Of a stretch of DNA of 64,000 nt, positions 1-11,200 are shown piece by piece. A program made the translations under genes and the position numbers. Under the pieces are notes generated by a model that made no database searches, was not told where the DNA came from, and saw only the letters and a list, made by a program, of their open reading frames with translations. Source of the stretch: Diprion similis (taxonomy: Eukaryota; Arthropoda; Insecta; Hymenoptera; Diprionidae); NCBI RefSeq assembly GCF_021155765.1, contig NC_060111.1, positions 6,730,481 to 6,794,480 on the forward strand. The letters run 5' to 3'. Each line of letters opens with the position of its first letter. The first letter of the stretch is position 1.

Positions 1-1059
1 CGTTTATAACGAAAATTGGTACGAATCTTTGGTGTATCCTATCAATTGAAAAAATAAAATATATCAAAATGTATACATTGCGATTAGTATGTACATTTCA
101 CACTACTTCGAACATAATTTGAATAATAATTTAACCTATACAGTCGTTCAAATCAAAAACTTATTCAAAATTGAACAAATCTATTTTTATTACAGATCAG
201 TGAATACACTGAAAAATAATAAAAGATATAACGCTAAGTGATGTCGCTATCGATGAATATTTTTCTAAACACGTTGAACAAATCTACGCTACTTCTAGCC
301 TAGATTTCATTTAATTCTAGATTTCATTTAATTTAAAACTTCATTTAATTTGAAAATACACTGTCTTGGAGGAATCGATGCGATTCAATGGGTTAGAATA
401 CATCGAACGAACGCAATTTTTAACATTAACAGGCGTTAAATTTTCTGTACTTAAGCTCGCAGTTGTCTCTAATCATGCGGAACTGTACCACCGGAGAGAG
501 GAATTAATTCATAAAAGTACGAAACAATTGAGAAAAATGACAGTCGTCTCTATGAGACTATTTCCTTGTTTAATAGCTTCAACTGATAAACAATTTTCAA
601 ATATCGTAATGAGCGGTTTTCTGTTATGTAAAGAAAAATTAACTCGTACATCATCTTCATAAGTGCTATCGGATATGGCAGAATTTCCCCACTATTGCAC
701 AAATTGGTAAATATAATATATATGTCTAGCTATAAGCCCTTTCAATCCAGAACTTATGTGACAATGCGATGTATGTATGTGATAATGCAATCATCTTGTA
801 TAGACATGAATGTCAGACAATTATTCCTATTTTAATTCTTTAGCTCCGCTGTGTCAAGTTCTTTTCACTAAAAAAATAAAAAATAAAAAATATCGAATGG
901 CATTAAGCTGTGGTTTCACGTCAATGATTTTCGCTTTGTTATAAAGTTGACGTGAGAAAATCACGTGTCAATAGATTTATTCAGTCATTCATTTAAGCAA
1001 TTTGTGGTTTATGTTGCAGATGAAGATTTGACCAACAGTTCTAAATCACTACTAAAATC
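1..1059. other. Intergenic AT-rich DNA upstream of the H15 gene
   Basis: This stretch is AT-rich. The only open frame of note, at 366-662 on the plus strand (98 codons), has no recognisable domain and no clear splice context, so it is not called as a gene. The last part should hold the promoter and 5' untranslated region of the gene starting at 1060. A pyrimidine-rich acceptor-like site ends at about 1019, just before a short upstream ATG frame that closes at once, so the 5' leader may itself be spliced. Confidence 0.5.
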
Positions 1060-2113
1060 ATGGGAAAACCAGTACCAAGAACGTCGGCACTCGTCGTTTT
1101 GGCAATCCGAAAACTGCGAGAGGCCCAAGGTTCCACTCCGCGGGAGATAATGAATTACATAACCACGGAATACGATGTCTCTAAGCCGACAGTTAAACGT
1201 CAGGTGAGTGAATTTTCCTGTATTTAGAAATATACTTTCAGAGAAAAAATATGACTCATTCCAAGGCATGACTCATTTATGGGCAGAAAATAAAAATGCA
1301 ATGACAGTAATAGTTATTTCGGTTACCTGCTTACATACAGATCAACCATTTTGTCTCGTGTTATTGGTAAAAAAAAATGTGGAAACGTGGCCAAGCAATA
1401 TGACGCTGAGAACTGGGCTACCAGAAAATGGTTTCAGATCAATTATGCGAATAGAAAAGTAAAGATAACATATCACTAAGTTACGAGGCTTTAGTTTTTA
1501 CACCTGCAATCAATACGCTGCAAAAAGTGGGGTGACAGTTGTTTTTGAAAATTAAATATGACCCAGTTAGAGCAATACACTTTTGCAACCAAATGCCACG
1601 GGGCCAAATTCTCACGGCAAATTTTTTCCAAAATCTACGCAGCTTCAAGCAGCGCTGAAGCGAGGAGTGGAGTACGGAATATTGAAGCGTCATCACGGGC
1701 ACTACACCCTGAGCACTGATGCCTGTGGGGTTCCAATGACGACGGCGGGTGAAGGAGGGCTGGTTGAAGCCTGTGGAAAGCGGCGACGCAAGTACCGGAA
1801 GTGCAAGAAGTCACGGCGGTGCGCCCGTGGCTGCACCCGGAGGCGACGGAAGAAATGCGGCAAAAGGGGGAGGAGGAGAAGAAGCCGGCGAAGGCGATGC
1901 GGCAGACGTCGCACGGACGTCGAAACCGACAACTTCGCTCTGTACCCGTTGAACTGTAGAGCCAGAAACGAGATGAACGCCGAAAGAAGCCAGCACAGCA
2001 GCAGAACTCGAAGCAGTCGCAGTCATAGTCGCAACCGTAGTTATAGCGGAGATTCGTCTCGTACCGGTGGGAGGGAGACCAGCCTGGACCGACGTGAGAA
2101 GCAAGTCGAATAG
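1060..2113 (+). CDS. Linker-histone-like (H15 winged helix) protein with Arg/Cys-rich protamine-like tail
   Basis: Two exons, 1060-1203 and 1643-2113, join in phase 0 to give 204 residues. The donor is CAG/GTGAGT and the acceptor ends TCTACGCAG. Residues 7-71 resemble the linker-histone H15 winged helix: TSALVVLAIRKLREAQGST, then REIMNYI, then across the splice KRQLQAALKRGVEYGIL and a final HGHYTL strand. H15 domains bind linker DNA at the nucleosome dyad. Residues 94-138 are a dense Arg/Lys block with interspersed Cys (KCKK, RRCA, RGCT, KKCG, RCGRRR), and residues 163-186 are an Arg/Ser stretch. That combination, rather than the Lys/Ala/Pro tail of somatic H1, resembles sperm nuclear basic proteins, where Cys can form disulfides in packed chromatin. 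The sperm role is inference. The GC-rich middle is open in other frames too, so a coding frameshift cannot be fully excluded; the RS-rich end in the chosen frame supports the model. Confidence 0.72.
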
Positions 2114-5100
2114 TTGAAGCAGATTTTCGTAAGCTTAAATGATGTGTTCAGATCTCGATATAATCATCGTCGGAGCCCCGAAGATTCATTTTGGCAATTT
2201 GTTGTTCATGAAAACAATCTTATGTATTACTACAATCGTGTATCGGGAGTTTTCTGTAAAACTCCCTAGCCACTCAACGCCAGAAAATAGGCAACCGTAG
2301 CTACAAGATGAATATCACTAGAATTATCACACCAGTCGAAATGACTGGTCTTTAAAAATATGTAATAATAGAATGTTTTTATATCAATATGACACGAAAT
2401 TTTTTTCATATTAGACATTTTTTAAAGACCAGCCATTTTGACTGATTTTATTAGAAATGGTTTCCTCTTAATTTCGGCAGTTCTAGTCATATTACGGAAA
2501 GCAGCTTCGGTTGTCGATCTGCTGGTGTATAGTGGATAGTGGCGAGTTTAACAGGAATTTCACGGTATAATGCACCGTTATACTATTTTTTATATCTCGT
2601 CATACTCGTGATTTATTTATACACTTCTTTTCGTCGTCGTATTTTATTATTGAAAAAGCTGCCAAGAGCCAATTTTATTAATTTTATATTTCCGTGTACT
2701 TTTTGGATGAAAAGTCATCTATCTCGTGATATACTGTTCTCCAATAAAGAATATATATATACACGTATGTCTATGAGCTGCTGCCCAACTTTGTGTAATA
2801 GACTCATATCAAATATTCGAAATATTTTTTAGCGTCACATCTTGTTTTTCGCACCTTCTGCCAGGCCAAAATATAATTGGATCTAAATTGGCAACAATTG
2901 CCTTCGGAACGTACGAAAAAGTGAAATTATTCTTGCTATTGCAGAACCATTACCTACGAATAAAATTTGGTTTCACGATTACATTTAGATTTTTTTTATT
3001 CATTTATGGAGGCCCAGCCGACACGAGGTTTCCATTTATACAATTATTATGCAAGAATGTTGCATAGGTTCAGAGGCGAGAACGAGAAGTTAACTCGAGG
3101 TTCGCTTGAACTCACCGAACACGTTGTTTCAAAAATCGTTCCGCTTTTGTTATGGTGGTAATGCGTTAAATCGGCGAGGGATTAGTGAATTATAGGGACA
3201 CACGGTGTAAGCATAAAAGCTGGTTCGATTGCCCCATAATCCCCATGTAAAGCTCTGTGATGATTTTACTAAAGTCTCCTAGTTCTCCGCCAGACGTTTC
3301 ACGCAGATTAAAATTAAAAGCAGATTAAAAATCTAGTGTCTTCGGAATGTTCACCCTTTACCTGACATATCGTGCAAGAGCCACGGAATGTCAATCGGTT
3401 CAAACGTGAAAAAAACGTATCAAGTTCGTAGATAATTTTCGGTGGTGTCTTTTTGTGAAATGATCTGGTCAGTGATCGACTCTGCTGTTGACTTTGGAAC
3501 GCGCTATTCAAATTTGCAATCCTATCTGCGTAAGGGGTCAAGCATGAAGAAACTTCTAGGCTCATTAAAGCAAGATGAAATGCAGAATTATTTTTCCTGC
3601 AGTGGCAAGATCATTATCGCTGAGGTTCAATTAGTAGTGTATTGAACCAGAATAAAATACAAGTTTACAATACAATTCATGTAAAAAGTAATTAGCACTC
3701 TAGCACGTGTAGATCCCACAGAATGAAACATAGTTGACTGTACGTGGTGCTGGCAATACTAATGCATGCTTATAGACTAATATATACAAAAGATACAAAT
3801 AGAAAGGAATTTATAAATATTGAAAAAAGTTATAATTAATATATACGACAAATTACTGGCTTATAGATCATTTTGTATTATCCACTCTTTCAGTTAATTC
3901 TTCTTAATGATTTTTTTCTACTATTTTCTAGAGTCTTCGGATTTAGAGGAAATTGTGTGAAAATCTTAAAAGCAATTATTCTACCACTTTTTTGAGTTGA
4001 AGTTATGTTTTTACTGTCTGCAAAGTTATTTCATTTCTTGTCTTTTTTACTTTCTGGCTTATATGTTCGTTCCACTTTAATCTGCCAACTAATATTATAC
4101 CTAAGTATTTACAGAATTCCACTTTTTTATTTTCTGATCATTTATAGTTATATTCAAATCATTCGGACCGCTATCTACATAGGATCCAAATACGGAAAAA
4201 ACTGTTTTTCAGATGCTGAAAAATAACTAATTAGCTATTAACCATTTGCCAACAATTTCTAGATAATCGTTTAGTTTTTCCTTGTTGATAACAGAAAACG
4301 GAACTGAGCTCATCAGTATGTTACCGCGGGATCCCGAACGAAACAAAGAAAACTCCGCGATACGTCGACAAGATATCTCGATCGACCTGGCAGTCACACT
4401 ATAGATAAAATTTTTATTCCACCGTTTGCAAATGCATTCTGTCAATATCCTTCAATGCTAGCTAAAATTAAAGTGTTTCGTTATATATAATCTTGAATAT
4501 TTAGATAGATTTACGACTTAACCGACACCCACTGTAATGCACAATATGTGGAGGTCTTTTGTGTGAAAGTAGAAAAACAAATCTTGACTGATGTACATTG
4601 CTTTAACGGTACGGCACTGGTGCTAAATCTGTAACAAGGATTATGAAAAGACTTATAGCCTATGTCTCTCAATCACGTGTTTACCCGCTATTTCCTGGTT
4701 TCAAGGAAGTCTCGCAAGACCACAAGCGCTCAGCTTGCGAAAGAGCCGTTACCGCATAGACTGGTGTAATTGGTGATGTGTTTTTGTATTTCTCTGTATA
4801 TAGAATGGACGAAAATCCAAAATGGATGATTGCCTGTGGACTGCGTGTGAGAATACCATGACGGATAAATTCACCTGCATGAAATAAACCGCGAAACCAC
4901 TGAGGATCGATATGGGTACTCAGAGTCAAAATCAGTCGTTTAGATTAAACGTTACACTGTCGTAATATGACCAACATTGTTTAGCATCGTGATTTCTAAA
5001 TGGGGGAATAATGTGCAGATGGAAATGGAATAAAGCTTTTGGAGGGGGTTTGTAAGATAAGTGTTATCGGCTTCTTCGTATAAAGCGAGCATTTGACGTC

Positions 5101-5251
5101 GAAAACATTACGATCGCAGGAACTTGTGGCATGAGGGCCCGTTGTGATTTTTCGAGAGTTGAATCGAAATTGCACTGTTACTAGACTGATTTGCCAGAAA
5201 AGAAATGCGTTTAGATTTCGTGATCGAGTAAAACAAAGTCAGTGGAACAAC
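2114..5251. other. Intergenic region, no supported gene
   Basis: About 3.1 kb of AT-rich DNA. It contains the hairpin at 2331-2444 and several open frames of 60-97 codons on both strands, none with a recognisable domain. The most protein-like of them, on the minus strand at 4681-4929, has no family match that I can name. No RNA gene was recognised. The 3' untranslated part of the H15 gene must lie at the left end and the promoter of the Pvr-like gene at the right end. Confidence 0.5.
2331..2444. repeat. Short inverted repeat (hairpin) downstream of the H15 gene
   Basis: The left arm at about 2333-2359 and the right arm at about 2418-2444 are reverse complements over some 27 bp with about two mismatches; the core is GGTCTTTAAAAA on the left. 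The loop is about 58 bp. The left arm also starts with its own small palindrome (ACCAGTC, then GACTGGT). It lies about 220 bp after the H15 stop codon. It could be a short foldback element or a structured 3' end; the sequence does not decide between these. Confidence 0.6.
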
Positions 5252-8200
5252 ATGGATCGCGTCATTTTTACATTCTTCGTTGTTTTAATCGTGTCAGGAC
5301 TGCATGGAGGTAAATTTGCAAACCACACTACATATGCTGATAACGTATTTGTTAATATAAATTTACTGTACTTTTGTCAGGTATTTTTCGAAAACAAATT
5401 TTTTCATTTTACTGTGACATTATTGTAAATTTATTAAGTATTAGTGCCGTAGTTTCAATAAATCTGTGTATTATTTTTACAACATTATGGATTATAAATT
5501 TAATACAAGAAGAAAAGAATGAACGTAAAACGGGTGTATAATTGGTGTTAATAATTTTTCGTGAGCCCAAACAGCATTTGAACACCTTATATCAGTACCT
5601 ACAATCGATAAAAACGCATTTTGAAAATTCGATTACTTGTCTTATTCCAGAATTACCATGGTAATTATTTCCGGCTTTTGATGTCTGTATCTTACGATTA
5701 AACTTTTCATATTCACCCATAACTATGGGACGTAGAACGACTCAATGTTACTTTGACTTTATAAACCATTTTAAATTCCTCCGTTGACTGCGGCCAGGAA
5801 ACCACCACTGACTTCCTTCCTAAACTTCCGGGAGTTATGTCATGTACCATAATGCCAGTGCGAGTTATCTGGTGATTATATTATTTGGAGCGTAAAGACT
5901 TCGCTAAGCCCTGGGCAAACTTTATTCTAAATTGAAAATCTTAAAAACCTTACTAATTTACCATAGTTGAAATTTCTTCGGTTCGATTTTTGACAGAATG
6001 ATTGAACTGCTTCTTTGGAAAAGACGTACACTCGATCCTATCAGTATGATAATCACAAAGGGTACAAGTTATATAATTATATTACAAACTGCATGTCGAT
6101 TTCGTCATCAAAGTTACGCCATGTGGTTGAATCTTGCAGAACGAAGAGAAAACCATTCGATTTTTTTTGAGGTGGTAACACTTCTTTCGTTTTGGAGATA
6201 TAGTTTGCAAATCACGAGATCAGCAATTTGTACTTATTGCTAGATTCTTGCTTGCCATAAGTCTAATCAGTTCGTCTGTACATGTATTGACGTAGGCGTT
6301 GCAGCACGAAAACCAAGGATAAAATCCAACGCGGAGAATGGCATCATCCAAGAAGGAAATGAACTGAGAATATCCTGTGAGGGTGACAGCAAACTCCACT
6401 TTTCAATCATGGATGTTCCACTCGCAAGTATCAAATGTTGCCACCATGCCTATACTCAGGTATAAAAACGACAAGTATCTCTCTACCACTAATACCTTTA
6501 CACCCTACAGCAGCCAGACCCGTGCATTCATGATCTGAAATTAGGTGAAAATAATGCCTCCTTCGTTTGTCATAATGCTACTCGAAGAGACACAGGATGG
6601 TATGCTTGTGCGGAGGAGGGTATCAAAATCCGCAACACTGACCAAACTCTTCAACACGCTGATGAAGATATCGCTTGGATTCATATCTACGTAAACTGTG
6701 AGCTATATTTTCTGTGCTTAAATATTAGGACTTTTGCCCGTTTGGTTGATGAACTAAGTGGAGCTGTAGGGAAAGATTAACAGTTCCAATTTTTACATGT
6801 CTTGCTTGGAAACCAGTACGACCAGTTGTGATCTGCCAGAACACATATTGCAGCATAAAATTCAACGACGAGTCATGCTTGTTCTAAGATTGCTTGTCTA
6901 CATCAATTGTGCGATCCTTTTTTTTCACACGATAATTTATAGAAAGCATATAGTTATCATTTTGATTCCTTTGAGAATCCAAAATGCATGTTCCTAAGTG
7001 ACTAACAATGGGTGATCAGTCGTTTTTCATGCAATTATTTGCAGAAAGTAAACACCTCCTTTCGATCACTTCGAAATCCTCAAAGCAGAGAGTGTCGATG
7101 TACCATTCGTGAATGCCATCTCCGAGTAGCCATCTTTACAAATTTCTGTACTCGCTGATTCGAAATTTTCATCTCTACAATTACTGGGTTCGTGGTTAAA
7201 ATCGACTCTGCACAAGTATCGAACAGAAGTTCTGAATACTTGGCATACTTTTACACAGACATTCGAGGTTAGCGGAAGTGTGTTTTGTTGAGGATTTGAT
7301 AGGGTGTGGAAATAAGAGAACAATGGAATAATTGAAGGTGAAAACTGATCAACGAAGATTCATTTAACATGTGAGGAAACTCGAGAGCTAGAGCAATGAT
7401 TGAAGAACTGCATCTCTGGAAGGGTACTATCATATATATAAGTGGTTCAAGGGCCTTTCCATGCTCCCCATCTGTGGTGGAAGAGGCACCTTCCGAGGCA
7501 CCCAGAAGGGCTTCGTCTCAGGGTATTCCTAACGCTGTTTCCACGCACTTGGCCCGGGGATTCGGCCGGGCTATCAGCGAATTCAGGATTTACAACCCCT
7601 GAAGCTCCGAAGCCGGATCGCTTCCTGGCAGGGTTGTAAATAATGCACATTTTTTTTTAATGAATCAGTATTTTTATTAGCGATCAACTCCTAATTTTTT
7701 ATGCAAAATATATCCCTCAGCAATTAAATTTTAATCGTTAATGGAAAATAACTCTCATCAACACTTGGCTCGCACTGTGGGGCACTAAACGCTCCACTCT
7801 TGTTCATACTTATTTTAAGCCATCAGAAATTCGTCAAACGATCCTCGTGACGACTTCTGTCCTTATAGCCAGAAGGGCTATCTTCTTCGGAGATTCGTCA
7901 GTATTATTCTAGAAACGTCCGTCTAGTTTTTATTGTCTGTATTGTAATAATTTAGTTTCAATTTAATTAAGAAGAAATTTTCATTATTCATTTGAATTCA
8001 TAATAAAAATTATTTCCACTATAGGATGAATGGTTAATGAATTAGTTTTTCAATAAAAATCTTAGAACCCAGCCTCCTAGGCCATTTGGGTTGTAATTCT
8101 TCGGCGCTTGAAACTTTTCTAACGATATTTCCTACTCTGGCTTATTCCGCTCATTTACAAATTCTTTTGCGGCCAAAGTGCCAGAGGGGCACGCCAATCG

Positions 8201-11200
8201 AATCGATTGTTTTAATGTCTTTACTTAATCAGTCTTTACCCAGATTAACGCATCTCTGCATCATATGCAGCCAGAACTTCAAATTGCACGTAATAAATAC
8301 GGTTACAACACTGAAGAACAATAACAACAACTGGTACTCGGGTGAAAAAAAATGCAAAATTCTCGCTTTTCCAGCTACGGTACCGTTTGCCGACACGATC
8401 CCATACAGAGACATAAAGGTAAAAGGCCATGCAGTCATTCCATGTCGAACAACGTCGCCTCATTGGAAAGTAGCGCTTCGTACGCCGAACGGAGTAAGTG
8501 AATATGCATCCAAAATCAATGGTGTAATTTGCACTGTTGCACCGAGAGAAATATCTCATGAAAATTATTGTATTCTAAAAGTACGTCGATAGTGTAGACT
8601 CTCCTTCTGTGCATGCAAAATTGACATCATTTACGCCAGAAAATAGTTAACTCGACTATGGAGAATAGTCTAATAATGGGGCTTGCAATATCACTTTTCT
8701 GATTGTAAATCTAGATAACTAAAGGTCAGTTTGACGTAAAAGAGGCAATATTAATCTTCTAAAAGTTTGAAATTACAAACGAATCATACTTGAGTGACAA
8801 TTCTTAAACGTTTGCATCAAATTCAAAGGATGTGCCGGGACAGTTCGATCCGGAAATCGGGTTCATTGTGGCGGAAGATGCAGGATCCCTGAATGATCAG
8901 ATAGTTGGCTGTTACGCAATCGACAATGAGAACAACACGTTAGACGGTGTAAAACCAGTTGAGTATGGCATAACCAAAATAGAAGGTGAGTCAACGTTTT
9001 TATTGTCTCCGTCCTCATTACGTAAAGAGGTTGTATTGGAATATATTAGAGGTATTCCCAATAAAGCATTCCGAACACTTTACTGCTAATGCTCGTATAT
9101 GATCGAATTGTATTCACATAATTTGGATGTTAGTATTAAAAAAATATGAGTGAGTTTATTATAATAAATGATTGCTCGTTGCAGTAATGATTTTTTGTTC
9201 CACGCAGAAGTCGCTAAACCCAAACCACAGATTAATAAAACCGCGTTACACCACATGGTCTGGGGGAGAGATCAAAATATAATTTGCACAGTCACCGTTA
9301 CACTACCGCATTTTCTCGGAAAAGACCCACTTGACTGGAAACTCCCCGAATCAGTCCAGGTAAGTGAAGTACTCAACAGCGCCGTTACAGTAATAAACCC
9401 CATGCATGTTTGTAAAATTTCGACGGCAAATTTATTTAGTATTAAAATTCAATGTACAGTATAACTGAGGAAAAATACGAGTCAGAGTAGCTACATAATA
9501 TTATACGCCGATAACATCACATGTGTAAAAAGAAATGTAACTTAGTGGAAATGCACCTTTCGATCGCTTTTCACCAAAATTACCTCGTACTTCCTTTCAT
9601 TCCAAGTCTTGCTGTACGTGCACGTACATATGCCATGACATAATCGTCGCATAGATTCATTCAGTGTGGTGGGTGATCAGAAAAATGTGATAACAATGAC
9701 ATTCCTGAATCAGGGGCGAAACTCCACTCAGCTTACAATCGATAGGAAGGGAGATGAAGTCACTTGCACTTCCAATCTGACAATTGAGAGTGTGAGGGAA
9801 AGTGATGGCGGAGACTATACTTGTTTCTTACCGGAACATTGCGGCGATGTGGATACAGAAGACACGCATCACATCAAATTTTGGGGTAAGCATCGGAATC
9901 GTTAACGCTGGCTGTACATAATACAAAGTGAGACCGATATCGTATCGTCAGATTGTTATAGTGAATTGCTTCAATCGGTCTGCACAGAAGAGCGCATTCA
10001 CAATTTCTACAGAATGATGCATTAATGCATGCCAAATTATTCACTTGCAGATCCGGATTACTCTTTTATCAATATAAGTATCTACGACAGTAATGGTTCT
10101 CGTTCAATTGTGGGAAATGTGGGAGAGACTTCCATATGGAATATTAGAATTGACACATATCCCGAATACTATGAGCTGCACTGGTGAGCGTTGATTCTAT
10201 ACAATTTAACAGTTCCATACTTAGTTGTCTAGTAATCGAGATAATTTATCAGAAATATATCAGTTCTTGTCAAATTACGCTGTGAGAATAAAAATAAGAT
10301 GATGCGGATAGTCATTCCACGTCAAACCGCACACCTGTGGGAGAAACATTCACATCGATATTTCCAGATTTCACAAAAATTATTAATACTCATATCTTTG
10401 GACTTATTCATCGCACAGGACCCGGATGGGGTACATTTTAAAGATAATGAATTTGGTTCTTCTGCTATAATACATGTACATCTATTTCACTTCATTGTGA
10501 GGAAATCCTTTGTTATCGGTATAAATATTCAAATGGACTTTTCACCATGACTTGCAGGACCACAAATTTTGAAAAAAATACGCACATTATGTTCCTCGTT
10601 TAATATCCACTGATAATAAAGAAATAATGCAGTGTTTGTCAAAAGTAATGAAATCTCATTCTTTTAGTTCTGTCTAATGCAACGTTGTTGATATATGCAT
10701 AGCGGAAGATTTGATATTCTTAAATAGTAATTGAAAATGGTTAATTTCATGGAACTCAGTAATCACTCGTTTCTTACAAAACTGCAAGAATTATATTCTT
10801 TTGCAAAAATAAGAGCTTTGGCAGTTGTTTTGTTTTTTGACCATGGCACAAAAGCATGGCCTGATAGTGTGCCGCGGATCATTCCGGTAAAAATAATCTC
10901 TTGTACGCAACTTCTCTTATAATTTCAGCAAAAAGACCTCATCGAATAAAAAATTACGATGCTAAAAAGGAATATCCTGAGTCGGATTTTTTGCAATACA
11001 AATTTTCGGGTACCGTGTCTTTTTCGCATGCATTTCATTGCTTCTATATCGTAAAAGGTTTAGTTTCTATTGAAAATGGAACAAGAAACAGGCTGGTGTT
11101 GTTTTTAAGTTTTGAATCGTGTAGATCAAGGTGAAATATCCATTCGAATATTTATACCAATTGAAAAACATATTTGATTCTAAGAAAAGCGTAATTAATT

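Noticed and set aside
366..662. 98-codon plus-strand open frame at the left end
   Set aside because: No domain, an AT-rich context and no transcript signals; a chance frame.
4681..4929. Minus-strand 82-codon open frame with fairly protein-like composition
   Set aside because: I recognise no family, and no splice partners or neighbours support it. It is left as unannotated intergenic DNA.
7066..7323. Possible extra Ig-like exon in the third intron of the Pvr-like gene (a VPFV-like start on the plus strand, an RYLC motif on the minus strand)
   Set aside because: The plus-strand frame has an early stop, no clear splice sites are present, and it is not similar at nucleotide level to the real Ig2 exon.
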